The notes beneath the pieces are model-generated. The model saw nothing but the letters and a program-made list of their open reading frames with translations. It was not told the DNA's origin and did no database searches. From Acidobacteriota bacterium (lineage in GTDB: Bacteria; Acidobacteriota; Terriglobia; UBA7540), in NCBI GenBank assembly GCA_021780055.1, contig JAJXZM010000215.1:1-7164 (forward strand): a stretch of 7,164 nt of DNA, written 5' to 3'. This document shows, in pieces, positions 1 to 6,726 of the stretch. Made by a program: the position numbers and the translations under genes. Numbering within the stretch: position 1 is the stretch's first letter; every line of letters starts with the position of its first letter.

Positions 1-122
1 ATCTCGGGAACGGTTTGGACAATCGCCTCGTAGAGGTCTTCGATGGTCTTGATAAAGTGCGACTGTCCGAGGATAAAGTTCATATCGGCCGGCTTGTCAA
101 TCCTGACGGTTTTCAGTTCCAT
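1..122 (-). CDS. Adenosine-specific kinase family protein (PF04008-type), N-terminal part only
   Basis: Only the first 40 complete codons are inside the window; the gene continues past the left edge. It begins [11 protein letters not shown] and continues with [19 protein letters not shown] at about residues 17-35. I recognise this as the conserved N-terminus of the small adenosine-specific kinase family (PF04008), described from hyperthermophilic archaea and scattered in bacteria; the family assignment is recall, not a search. The family is about 160 aa, soluble, and unrelated to the ribokinase-type adenosine kinases. The start is secure: ATG at 122-120 has a strong Shine-Dalgarno run (AGGGAGGG, 136-129) about 7 nt upstream of the start. 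It begins one base after the stop codon of the CPBP protease gene, so it is probably the third gene of the lepA operon and translationally coupled. The biological role in bacteria is poorly known. The catalytic part lies outside the window and cannot be judged here. Confidence 0.8.
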   Translation of the reverse strand, partial: MELKTVRIDKPADMNFILGQSHFIKTIEDLYEAIVQTVPE

Positions 123-123
123 G

Positions 124-1083
124 TCAGTCCCTCCCTGTCGCGCTTTCGGGTCCGCTGAGAGCGGCGCCCATTTCCGGCAGCCTGTTTAGCTCGGCCTTGA
201 CGGCGCGCACCGGAAACTTAACTTCAGGATACATCCGATCGACAACAACGAACAGAATGGCAAGCACGACAAAAACAAGGACGCTGCCTTCAGGGCCCAC
301 GGCTCCGCCCGTAAGCCACGTGGGGGCCCCGGCTCGAAAATGAGAATTCAGCAGGTGCCCCGGTACGACCGTGCCGCTGTCAGGCACCGAATAAATGAAG
401 CTCTCTCCGTAATCCCAGGCAGCATGCAACCCAATAGCAAACCACAGGCTCCCTGAGCGCCGGAAGCTGAAGCAGAAAAGGAGCCCCACCAGCCCCGCCG
501 AAACCGCCCCAACGGGATTCTCTCCGACATTGCCGAGGTGGACTGCGCCGAACACCAGTGAGAGCACAATGGCTGCAGGCCAGAACCCGATTCCTTCCGC
601 AAGCGTCGCCAGTGCGTAACCGCGAAACAGGAATTCCTCTGCGAACCCGACGATGAGAAAAGCAAGCCCCCACATCACTCCGAAATAAAGGATTTCTTTT
701 GCACTGAGCGCCAGATTGCCAAAATAAAATCCCCTACCCAGATGGATACTCACCAAAAGAAGCGTCAGAGCGGCGAAACCAATAACCGCCCCAATGCGAA
801 AGTCCCGGCCAAAGGCGCCGCGAGCCGGCAAACCGTAATCACGAAGGCTCTTGTGCTCCAGAAATCCCATGATCCATGCCGCGAAGAGCGGGCAAAAAAA
901 CAGGAGGCTTTCACTGAAGATGATGATGTACACATTGAGCCCCGGGGCAAGACGATGCCTCAATCCCAGAACAACCATCAACACCTGGACGGTAATAAAA
1001 GGAATTGTCGCGAGGACAAGAAAGAGCAGCAGCCGCCAGCCGGACCTGATGCCGCTGGGGCCTTTGAAAATCTTTTCCAGCAT
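124..1083 (-). CDS. CPBP family intramembrane glutamic endopeptidase/metalloprotease (CAAX prenyl protease 2-like)
   Basis: A multi-pass membrane protein of 319 aa with the three conserved motifs of the CPBP (ABI/Rce1-like) family. With M1 at 1083 these are EEFLFR (E149, E150, R154), FGAVH ending in H182, and HAAWD (H220, D224). They supply the glutamate and histidine residues that form the active site in this family. Hydrophobic stretches near residues 16-40, 50-72, 96-114, 131-147, 166-181, 191-207 and 266-282 suggest about seven or eight membrane spans. The N-terminus [11 protein letters not shown] is a pattern I associate with many bacterial CPBP proteins. I chose ATG 1083 because GAGG (1093-1090) lies 6 nt upstream of it; the in-frame ATG at 1095 adds four residues but has no such site. 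The substrate is unknown: bacterial members act in membrane proteolysis, bacteriocin maturation or immunity. The gene follows lepA by 33 nt and precedes the adenosine-specific kinase gene by one base, so it is probably cotranscribed. Nothing looks truncated. Confidence 0.88.
   Translation of the reverse strand: MLEKIFKGPSGIRSGWRLLLFLVLATIPFITVQVLMVVLGLRHRLAPGLNVYIIIFSESLLFFCPLFAAWIMGFLEHKSLRDYGLPARGAFGRDFRIGAVIGFAALTLLLVSIHLGRGFYFGNLALSAKEILYFGVMWGLAFLIVGFAEEFLFRGYALATLAEGIGFWPAAIVLSLVFGAVHLGNVGENPVGAVSAGLVGLLFCFSFRRSGSLWFAIGLHAAWDYGESFIYSVPDSGTVVPGHLLNSHFRAGAPTWLTGGAVGPEGSVLVFVVLAILFVVVDRMYPEVKFPVRAVKAELNRLPEMGAALSGPESATGRD
129..136 (-). promoter_or_regulatory. Strong ribosome binding site embedded in the upstream gene
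   Basis: Read on the minus strand the bases are AGGGAGGG, with a GGAGG core at 134-130 placed 7 nt before the ATG at 122. The site lies wholly within the last codons of the CPBP protease gene. Ribosomes finishing that gene therefore sit on this site, which favours coupled translation of the kinase-family gene. Confidence 0.7.
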
Positions 1084-1116
1084 CGGAGACCTCATGCTCG
1101 GATGAGCAGGAGAATT

Positions 1117-2919
1117 CTATTCGTTGACACGCAACACTGCAAGGAAAGCTTCCTGTGGAATATCGACCTTGCCGACGCGTTTCATTCGCCGCTTCCCTTC
1201 CTTTTGCTTTTCAAGCAGCTTGCGCTTCCGCGTGATGTCACCGCCATAGCACTTGGCCAGAACGTTCTTCCGCATGGCAGCCACATTTTCGCGGGCGATG
1301 ATCTTGGAACCGATGGAAGCCTGGATGGCCACTTCAAAAAGTTGGCGAGGGATTAGCTTGCGCATTCTTTCACAGAGAGAGCGCGCCCGGATCTGGGCAT
1401 GGTCACGATGGCAGACAAAGGAGAGAGCGTCCACAGGTTCACCGCCCACCAGCAGGTCAACCTTCACCAGGTTCGATTCCCAATGCCCTGAAAAATGGTA
1501 ATCCAGTGAAGCATAGCCGCGCGAGACGGACTTGAGCCGGTCGTAAAAATCCAGAACAACCTCGTTCAGGGGAAGTTCATAAGTCAGCAGAACGCGCTTG
1601 GGACCCACATAGTCAAAACCCTTCTGGATGCCGCGCTTTTCCTCCGCCAGCGCCAGGATACCGCCCAGGTACTCATCATGGGTAAGAATCACGGCGGTGA
1701 TCACCGGCTCCTCAATCTTTGCAATTTCGTTGGGCTCGGGGAATCGTGTAGGGTTGTCAATCTCATGGACACTGCCGTCCTTCGCCGTGACGCGATAGCG
1801 AACACCGGGGGCCGTGGTGATCAGGTTCAGCTTGAATTCCCGCTCCAGCCGTTCCTGCACAATTTCCATGTGCAGCAGCCCCAGGAAGCCGCACCGGAAA
1901 CCAAACCCCAGCGCGGCGGAATTTTCCGGCTCATAGAAAAGCGACGAATCATTCAGGCGCAACTTTTCCAGGGCATCGCGCAGGGACTCATACTCACTTG
2001 ATTCCACAGGGTAAAGCCCGGCAAACACCATTGGCTTGATGTCCTCAAAACCAGGAAGCGGTTCTCCCGCCGGCCGGTCGTCCTGCGTGATCGTATCGCC
2101 AATCTTGGTGTCCGCAACGCGCTTGATGTTGGCAATCACAAAGCCCACTTCTCCCGCGTGCAGGCTCTCCACAATGACAGCCGAAGGAGTCAGGATGCCC
2201 AACTGTTCCACGGTGTAGACCTCATTGTTGGACCACAGACGGATCTTCATGCCCGGAACCAGCGTCCCTTGCACCACCCGCGCCAGAACCACCACGCCGC
2301 GGTAGCTGTCGAACCATGAATCGAAAATCAGGGCCTGCAAGGGAGCTTCCGGAGAGCCGGTCGGCGCCGGAATCTTCGCTACAATCGCTTCCAGCACTTG
2401 GTCAACGCCGGTCCCCTGTTTGGCGCTGATCAGGATCGCATCGCTCGAATCAATGGCGAGCGTCTGCTCAATCTGCCGGCGGGTTTCTTCGACGTCCGCC
2501 CCCGGCAGGTCGATCTTGTTGATCACCGGCACGATTTCCAGATTGTTGTTCATCGCAAGCTGCGCGTTGGCCAGGGTCTGCGCTTCCACACCCTGAGAGG
2601 CGTCAATCACCAGCAGCGCACCTTCGCAAGCGGAAAGACTTCTGGAGACTTCGTAGGAAAAGTCAACATGGCCGGGCGTGTCGATCAGGTTCAACTGGTA
2701 CTCATTCCCGTCGCGCGCTTTGTAGAGCAACCGTACGGAGTGCGCTTTGATGGTGATTCCCCGCTCCCGCTCCAGATCCATCGAGTCAAGAAGTTGCGCT
2801 TCCATGTCGCGCTTGGCAACCGTCCCTGTCAATTCCAGCAGGCGGTCGGCGAGTGTGGACTTCCCATGGTCAATGTGGGCGACGATGGAAAAATTGCGAA
2901 TGTACCGAGCTTCGGTCAT
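1117..2919 (-). CDS. lepA: Elongation factor 4 (LepA), ribosome back-translocating GTPase
   Basis: A complete 600-aa protein, matching the usual LepA length (599 aa in E. coli). LepA is a translational GTPase that binds ribosomes, is credited with back-translocation or remodelling of stalled ribosomes, and affects initiation and ribosome assembly. The G-domain motifs are all present: G1 AHIDHGKS (14-21), G2 GITI (54-57), G3 DTPGH (80-84), G4 NKID (134-137) and G5 SAK (165-167). A domain II beta barrel and two EF-G-like domains follow; the LepA-specific C-terminal domain is recognisable by [20 protein letters not shown] and the terminal [13 protein letters not shown]. The ATG at 2919 fits the usual LepA N-terminus. 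Its ribosome binding site is weak: AGAGG lies some 15 nt upstream, which is too far to be ideal. Stop is TAG at 1119-1117. It is the first gene of a likely leftward operon with the CPBP protease and the adenosine-specific kinase, and is divergent from the TPR gene. I see no sign of frameshift or transfer. Confidence 0.98.
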   Translation of the reverse strand: MTEARYIRNFSIVAHIDHGKSTLADRLLELTGTVAKRDMEAQLLDSMDLERERGITIKAHSVRLLYKARDGNEYQLNLIDTPGHVDFSYEVSRSLSACEGALLVIDASQGVEAQTLANAQLAMNNNLEIVPVINKIDLPGADVEETRRQIEQTLAIDSSDAILISAKQGTGVDQVLEAIVAKIPAPTGSPEAPLQALIFDSWFDSYRGVVVLARVVQGTLVPGMKIRLWSNNEVYTVEQLGILTPSAVIVESLHAGEVGFVIANIKRVADTKIGDTITQDDRPAGEPLPGFEDIKPMVFAGLYPVESSEYESLRDALEKLRLNDSSLFYEPENSAALGFGFRCGFLGLLHMEIVQERLEREFKLNLITTAPGVRYRVTAKDGSVHEIDNPTRFPEPNEIAKIEEPVITAVILTHDEYLGGILALAEEKRGIQKGFDYVGPKRVLLTYELPLNEVVLDFYDRLKSVSRGYASLDYHFSGHWESNLVKVDLLVGGEPVDALSFVCHRDHAQIRARSLCERMRKLIPRQLFEVAIQASIGSKIIARENVAAMRKNVLAKCYGGDITRKRKLLEKQKEGKRRMKRVGKVDIPQEAFLAVLRVNE

Positions 2920-3023
2920 ATTGTCTTTGATTTGCCTCTACCGGACAGGAACCTACTCAAGAAACAACTCGCGGGGCTGTATCGACGGCAGGTTTCTTAC
3001 CCACATCTGTCATTCATGAACCC
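2920..3023 (-). other. Predicted 5' untranslated leader of the lepA operon
   Basis: This is the stretch between the predicted start of transcription and lepA. It contains a 7-bp inverted repeat (AAGAAAC at 2959-2965 with GTTTCTT at 2992-2998, loop of 26 nt) and two tiny minus-strand open frames of 6 and 18 codons starting at overlapping ATGs near its 5' end. No known riboswitch class is recognisable. The inverted repeat may be chance; there is no T-run after it, so it is not an intrinsic terminator. Confidence 0.25.
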
Positions 3024-3029
3024 TTTGAA

Positions 3030-3058
3030 AATCTAACAAACCCAAGCGCTTCTGTCAA
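3030..3058 (-). promoter_or_regulatory. Probable sigma-70-type promoter for the lepA operon
   Basis: On the minus strand a perfect TTGACA (3058-3053) is followed by a 17-base spacer and TAGATT (3035-3030, four of six matches to TATAAT), with a TG extended -10 dinucleotide one base upstream. Spacing and -35 are ideal. Transcription would start near 3023, giving a leader of roughly 100 nt before the lepA ATG. This is the only strong leftward promoter-like match I found upstream of lepA by eye. Confidence 0.6.
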
Positions 3059-3092
3059 TTTGCTGCGGCTGAGGGTTACGCTAAGCCAGGCT

Positions 3093-3119
3093 TTGGCGCG
3101 CTGTATTTTTCAGGATAAT
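3093..3119 (+). promoter_or_regulatory. Candidate promoter for the TPR-GAF gene
   Basis: TTGGCG (3093-3098, four of six matches to TTGACA) and GATAAT (3114-3119, five of six to TATAAT) are separated by 15 bases, a little shorter than the preferred 16-18. A start near 3126 would give a leader of about 80 nt to the ATG at 3209. It is the best rightward match I could find between lepA and the TPR gene, but the spacing makes it tentative. Confidence 0.35.
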
Positions 3120-3208
3120 CGGCCACGCAAAACACCTGCTGCCCGAATGCCGGGGCGATGCCCGAAAAAGCCTCCAGCTTTGCCGGCCATCAGCCGACTT
3201 TTCTTTGT

Positions 3209-3445
3209 ATGGCCAACACGGACAAACTCTTCCAAAAGGCCGGAAAACTTCTCCAGAAACAGAAGTTCGATTCCGCCTTCGAGATCTTTCTCAAACTCCA
3301 TGAAGGCGAACCCGGCAATGAGGCTGTCCTCCTCAATCTTGCTGACCTCTCCCTGCGGCTTGCCGGCCGGACGATTCACTGCGCTTCAACAGCTTGCTGG
3401 CCGATCTCTACATTGGGCGCAAGGACGTCCCCAAGGCTATCGTAA
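3209..3445 (+). CDS. 5' fragment of the frameshifted TPR-GAF protein gene
   Basis: This frame encodes MANTDKLFQKAGKLLQKQ followed by a clear tetratricopeptide unit (helix pair around residues 3-36, with the LKLHEGEPGNEAVLLNLADL turn region). It continues as sensible repeat sequence to about residue 51 (position 3361). After that the frame gives GRTIHCASTACW and stops at TAA 3443-3445; this tail does not look like TPR sequence. The continuation of the repeat protein lies in the other frame (DDSLRFNSLLADLYIGR, from 3370). I chose ATG 3209 rather than the in-frame ATG at 3158 because the sequence from 3209 begins directly with the first repeat helix and resembles remembered relatives; neither start has a good Shine-Dalgarno. 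Read alone, the product would be a 78-aa stub. It is best understood as the beginning of the gene that continues to 5733. Confidence 0.65.
   Translation: MANTDKLFQKAGKLLQKQKFDSAFEIFLKLHEGEPGNEAVLLNLADLSLRLAGRTIHCASTACWPISTLGARTSPRLS
3359..3370 (+). other. One-base deletion (frameshift) joining the two parts of the TPR-GAF gene
   Basis: The upstream frame runs well through CTT (3359-3361). The downstream frame is well formed from CGG CCG GAC (3364-3372). The two bases GC at 3362-3363 lie between them. Restoring one base, for example CTTGGCCGG instead of the observed CTTGCCGG, gives the uninterrupted repeat sequence LSLRLGRPDDSLRFNSLLAD. The downstream frame has a TGA at 3343-3345, so the change must lie after that point. 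The site is a GGCC-rich run, a plausible spot for a sequencing or assembly error as well as for a real mutation. Confidence 0.65.
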
Positions 3446-5733
3446 GTTGCCGCAAGGTCCTCAAAGCTGCGCCTCGTGACCTGCCGGTGCTCACAAAATT
3501 GGCCTTCCTCCTCAAGCAGTCAGGGAAAAAGGCCGAGGCTGCTGATGCCTTCCGCAACGTGGCAGCAGCTTATCGCCGCAACGGGAATACCGAGCAGGCC
3601 ATTGAGACCCTCCGCCATCTTGTCGAACTGGAGCCTGACAACCTGGAAGCTCACACCGAGTTGGCCGAAGTGGCCGCCGCTGGCAACAAGACAGCACTGG
3701 CAGCAACGGCTTTCCTGAAAGCTGCAGAAATCGCCCGTAGGAACGGGATGAATGATCGCTGGGTGAACCTGGCGGAGCGTGCTCACCTGCTTGATCCAAC
3801 GAACAAAGTGGGGTGTATTGCTGCGGCGGAGGTTTACCTTGCCCGCAACCGCGCCCGCGAGTCTGTCGCACTTCTGGAACCGATTTCCAAGGCAGCCCCC
3901 GACGATACGGTTGTGCTCAAGCTTCTTTGCCGGGCCTACCTGGATTCAGGGGAGTACGCGAAGGCGGAGCCCGTCTGCCTGAGGCTCTTTCAGGCCCAAC
4001 CTGTAACCGTTGACCTGACCGAACAACTCATCCAGGGACTTCTGAATAACGGCCAGACGGCACGGGCGCTGGCCGTCCTTGAGGGAATCAAGGAACAGAT
4101 GTACCGGCTGGCAGGAAAGAGGTCTGAATTTCTGGCCTTGGCCGAACAGATCTATCACGCCGACGAAGACAACCTTGAGGTACTGGAGTTGCTTCCTCCT
4201 CTTTACAACGAGTTCAACCGCGAAGGCCCTTTGCGACTGGCTCTGACGAGGTTGTTCAATTTGTATCTGGCCAACGAAAGATACGACAAGGCAGCCGAAA
4301 CGCTCGAAAGCATTCTGGATGTTGACCCCTACGGCGCGGCGCACTCGGATCGCCTTCTGAATCTGGAAGGTCACATCGATGCAATCTGGTACAACGATAT
4401 CGCCGGCCGCATATCAATTCCCGGCGTCGGACACGGAATTACTCCGGGGCGTGTAGAAATGGACGAACAGCCCGAGCCCGGGACATCAGCCAGCCTCGAT
4501 GACCTTGTTATTGAAGCAGAAATGTACCACCGCTACCACCTGACCGCAAAATTGCAGGAAATACTCAAGAAGATCGACCGGCTCTATCCGGGAGCGTACC
4601 TGGACAACCAGTCTCTAACCGAACTGAACGAAATGGCAGGTTTTCAACCAACCCCCTTCGAGCCCCCGCCTGCCGAAAACCAATCATCCCAGGAAACCGC
4701 ACCCGCGCAGTTGCCCGTGGAAGAACTAGGAAGGATTTCCTCCATCACAGCCGTGATCCATCGACAGGGGACAATCGAACGCGTTCTGGACACAGCAACC
4801 GGACAACTCGGGCGACTTCTCGATGCAAGCCGTTGCTGGATTGCCGCCGGGCCTCCGGATTCCACCGCTATTACGGCCGAATACGTTGCGCCGAACATCG
4901 CTCCCTCGGATTCCCCGGCGACGCTCGGCATCTGCGCTTTCCTCACCAATTCTGCCGATTTGGGCCCGGAAGGATGGGCGATTGACAATGTTTCGCCCGT
5001 CAAGCAGCTCGAACCCATCGCGCCGCAACTTTCTCAGACGGGAATCACCGCTCTCGTGGCCGTGCCCTTAATGGACAAAGAGCAAAAGGCAGGCATGCTG
5101 CTCGTGGAGCAATGCCAGACACCCCGTCGTTGGACGGATGGCGAGAAGATGCTCGCCAGGGCCGTCGCGTCCCAGGTGACCATCGCCATCAATAGCACCA
5201 GGCTGCGGCGGCTTGTCCGCTCGCTGGCAGGAACTGACATTACGACCGGCCTTCTGCCTCGCACCGCATACATCGACTGCCTGCTGGCGGAAGCCAGGCG
5301 GGCCGAGGAACAATCACGTCCCCTGTCCGTCTGCCTGATGGAGCCGACCGGGGCCGGCGGCCTCTCCCGGAAATTCGGCGAAGCGGATATAAAATCCTAC
5401 ATCCATCAGGTGGGCAATACCGTTTCATCGAAAGTGCGGCAGAATGACATCGCCATCCGTTACGGCCCCTGCACCATCGCCTTGTGCCTTCCCGACACTC
5501 CACTCGCTCGCTCCCGCGTCCTCATCGATAAACTTCAGACGCAGCTCCGCGAGGCACAAATCGGCTCCGAGCCCTCTCCAGCCTTTAGCGCAGTAGTCAG
5601 CGACATGTTCCTCGGCCCCAGATTCGATGCAGTAGACGCAGTAACGGAGGTCATCAACCGGCTCGAAAACTCGATGGAAGTCTTGAGAAGAGAACCCGAA
5701 GCCCGAACTCTTCTTGCCGGGTTTGTTGGCTAG
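3394..5733 (+). CDS. TPR-repeat protein with GAF-like domain and degenerate GGDEF domain (main part of frameshifted gene)
   Basis: This frame gives 779 aa from the TTG at 3394, but coding sense extends back to about 3364, so the TTG is probably not a natural start; it has no Shine-Dalgarno. With the 5' fragment the repaired protein is about 841 aa. Numbered from the TTG, residues 1-325 are successive TPR-like helix pairs (for example AIETLRHLVELEPDNLEAHT, 69-88). Residues 326-440 are a linker with a small helical module around 368-416. Residues 445-600 look like a GAF sensory domain (SSITAVIHRQGTIERVLDTA through VPLMDKEQKAGMLLVEQC to ASQVTIAIN). Residues 605-720 resemble GGDEF: TDITTGLLPRTAY and DIAIRYGPCTIALCLPDT, where the GGDEF signature is replaced by GPCTI (691-695). 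It therefore should not make cyclic di-GMP. There is no signal peptide or membrane segment, so it is probably a cytoplasmic scaffold or sensor. Its ligand and partners are unknown. It is divergent from lepA; stop is TAG. Confidence 0.8.
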   Translation: MLADLYIGRKDVPKAIVSCRKVLKAAPRDLPVLTKLAFLLKQSGKKAEAADAFRNVAAAYRRNGNTEQAIETLRHLVELEPDNLEAHTELAEVAAAGNKTALAATAFLKAAEIARRNGMNDRWVNLAERAHLLDPTNKVGCIAAAEVYLARNRARESVALLEPISKAAPDDTVVLKLLCRAYLDSGEYAKAEPVCLRLFQAQPVTVDLTEQLIQGLLNNGQTARALAVLEGIKEQMYRLAGKRSEFLALAEQIYHADEDNLEVLELLPPLYNEFNREGPLRLALTRLFNLYLANERYDKAAETLESILDVDPYGAAHSDRLLNLEGHIDAIWYNDIAGRISIPGVGHGITPGRVEMDEQPEPGTSASLDDLVIEAEMYHRYHLTAKLQEILKKIDRLYPGAYLDNQSLTELNEMAGFQPTPFEPPPAENQSSQETAPAQLPVEELGRISSITAVIHRQGTIERVLDTATGQLGRLLDASRCWIAAGPPDSTAITAEYVAPNIAPSDSPATLGICAFLTNSADLGPEGWAIDNVSPVKQLEPIAPQLSQTGITALVAVPLMDKEQKAGMLLVEQCQTPRRWTDGEKMLARAVASQVTIAINSTRLRRLVRSLAGTDITTGLLPRTAYIDCLLAEARRAEEQSRPLSVCLMEPTGAGGLSRKFGEADIKSYIHQVGNTVSSKVRQNDIAIRYGPCTIALCLPDTPLARSRVLIDKLQTQLREAQIGSEPSPAFSAVVSDMFLGPRFDAVDAVTEVINRLENSMEVLRREPEARTLLAGFVG

Positions 5734-5795
5734 CCTCATCCCGTGCCGGCAGACATGCGCAACACCACACAAACCGGCTGCGAGCCCCCCTTCCT

Positions 5796-5803
5796 GTTAT
5801 CAT
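5796..5803 (+). promoter_or_regulatory. Possible extended -10 promoter element before the crotonase gene
   Basis: TGTTATCAT spans this site: TATCAT (5798-5803) matches five of six bases of TATAAT, with a TG dinucleotide one base upstream. No acceptable -35 hexamer lies 16-18 bases before it. It could start a transcript carrying the crotonase gene and nusB with a leader of about 90 nt, but the match is short. Confidence 0.28.
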
Positions 5804-5886
5804 AGGAGTGATCGAAATCGAGCGGCACGATAGCCCGCCGCGGCGGTCTCGGCACAGCCTTGGCCAGACTTTTCTTCGCCACGCAC

Positions 5887-5891
5887 AGGAG
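5887..5891 (+). promoter_or_regulatory. Ribosome binding site that fixes the crotonase start
   Basis: AGGAG sits 7 nt upstream of the ATG at 5899, a textbook arrangement. It decides in favour of this ATG over the in-frame TTG at 5860, which would add 13 residues (MARLFFATHRSSL) not expected in a crotonase. Confidence 0.75.
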
Positions 5892-5898
5892 TAGCCTG

Positions 5899-6681
5899 AT
5901 GAGCTATGAAACGCTGCTTTATGAAGCCCGGGCAGGGATCGCCTATGTTACGGTGAACCGGCCGCAAAAACTGAACGCACTTAATCAGAAGGCGGTCCAG
6001 GAACTCACCGATTGTTTTGAACGGATCGACGCATCCAGCGAAGTGGGCGGCGTTATCCTGACCGGAGCGGGTGAAAAGGCTTTTGTAGCCGGAGCCGATA
6101 TCAATGAGCTTGCCGCGCTCACCCCGGCCGGCGCGCGCGAAACGGCCCTGGGCGGACAGGCGCTGATGAACGCGATCGAGAACCTGGGGAAACCCGTAAT
6201 TGCGGCAATAAACGGCTTCGCCCTCGGCGGCGGCTGCGAACTGGCGATGGCTTGCACTCTGCGTATCGCATCGGAAAACGCTCGCTTTGGACAACCGGAA
6301 GTTAAGCTGGCCATAATTCCCGGTTATGCCGGAACCCAGCGACTGCCTCGTCTGGTGGGGAAAGGCCGCGCGCTTGAAATGATCCTCTCGGGCGAACCCA
6401 TCAATGCGCAGGAAGCATGGCGGATCGGCCTGGTCAATCAGGTGGTCGCCCTGCCGGACCTGCTACCTGCCGCCGAAAAAGCGGTCCAGAAAATTATGGC
6501 CAACGGACCGCTCGCCGTCCGGTATTCCCTCGAGGCCGTTAATCACGGCGTGGAGATGGCAAAGAACGACAGCGAGCGGCTTGAGGCCAACCTGTTTGGC
6601 CTATGCTGTGCGACCGAAGACATGAAGGAAGGAACGCGGGCGTTTCTTGAAAAACGCCCAGCGCAATTCAGTGGCAAGTAG
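5899..6681 (+). CDS. Enoyl-CoA hydratase/crotonase family protein (probable 3-hydroxybutyryl-CoA dehydratase type)
   Basis: A complete 260-aa soluble enzyme of the crotonase superfamily, the usual length for a single-domain enoyl-CoA hydratase. The family hydrates 2-trans-enoyl-CoA to 3-hydroxyacyl-CoA in fatty-acid oxidation, or works in reverse in butyrate-type pathways. The signature is strong: NRPQKLNALN (20-29), AGADI (64-68, an oxyanion-hole strand), GGGCELAMA (110-118) with the first catalytic glutamate E114, and FGQPEVKLAIIPGYAGTQRL (130-149) with the second, E134. Both glutamates required for hydratase activity in rat mitochondrial hydratase (E144 and E164) are thus kept, so a true hydratase is more likely than an isomerase or decarboxylase. 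The C-terminus (CATEDMKEGTRAFLEKRPAQF) is the conserved trimerisation and CoA-contact tail. The exact chain-length preference cannot be read from sequence. No other fatty-acid gene is in view; the downstream neighbour is nusB, 45 bases away, probably on the same transcript. Confidence 0.93.
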   Translation: MSYETLLYEARAGIAYVTVNRPQKLNALNQKAVQELTDCFERIDASSEVGGVILTGAGEKAFVAGADINELAALTPAGARETALGGQALMNAIENLGKPVIAAINGFALGGGCELAMACTLRIASENARFGQPEVKLAIIPGYAGTQRLPRLVGKGRALEMILSGEPINAQEAWRIGLVNQVVALPDLLPAAEKAVQKIMANGPLAVRYSLEAVNHGVEMAKNDSERLEANLFGLCCATEDMKEGTRAFLEKRPAQFSGK

Positions 6682-6705
6682 TTCCGGTCCGGTGCATGCC
6701 GGAAC
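6681..6705 (+). repeat. Intercistronic hairpin between the crotonase gene and nusB
   Basis: GTTCCGG (6681-6687) pairs perfectly with CCGGAAC (6699-6705) around an 11-nt loop. The left arm contains a tandem copy of TCCGG (6683-6687 and 6688-6692), so an alternative 5-bp stem (6688-6692 with 6699-6703, loop TGCATG) is possible; the two cannot form together. No T-run follows, so this is not an intrinsic terminator. It could protect the upstream mRNA end or tune nusB expression, but may be incidental. Confidence 0.45.
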
Positions 6706-6726
6706 GCGAGGAGAGTCAGATCAACA

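Larger units (their letters stand above)
5734..5898 (+). other. Intergenic region between the TPR-GAF gene and the crotonase gene
   Basis: These 165 bases hold no convincing gene. A 5-bp GCCGG/CCGGC inverted repeat occurs early in the gap, but it is widely spaced and has no T-run, so no intrinsic terminator is evident for the TPR gene. A possible extended -10 element is described separately. A 28-codon frame starting GTG at 5808 and ending TAG at 5892-5894, four bases before the crotonase ATG, is open but unsupported. Confidence 0.5.

Noticed and set aside
742..1356. A 204-codon open frame on the plus strand
   Set aside because: It lies antisense across the CPBP and lepA coding regions. Its translation is low-complexity polar sequence without domain features, and both overlapped genes are confidently identified.
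2398..3036. A 212-codon open frame on the plus strand
   Set aside because: Almost all of it is antisense to the conserved G domain of lepA; the translation has no recognisable family, and it runs through the lepA promoter region.
3158..3208. ATG at 3158 as start of the TPR gene
   Set aside because: It sits in a short GGGC/GCCC hairpin with no clear ribosome binding site, and adds 17 residues without TPR character. The choice is not certain, because 3209 also lacks a good ribosome binding site.
3359..3445. Programmed -1 ribosomal frameshifting as the explanation for the split TPR gene
   Set aside because: There is no slippery heptamer of the X XXY YYZ type around 3355-3372, nor an obvious Shine-Dalgarno stimulator. 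A one-base deletion in a GGCC-rich run is simpler.
5808..5894. A 28-codon frame beginning GTG and ending four bases before the crotonase ATG, considered as a leader peptide
   Set aside because: The only Shine-Dalgarno-like bases overlap its start codon, the spacing is impossible, and the arginine-rich translation suggests nothing specific.
5860..5898. TTG at 5860 as an upstream start for the crotonase
   Set aside because: It has no ribosome binding site, and the added residues are not typical of the family; ATG 5899 has an ideal AGGAG.
5800..6294. A 164-codon open frame on the minus strand
   Set aside because: It is antisense to the crotonase gene, including its catalytic motifs, and shows no family resemblance.
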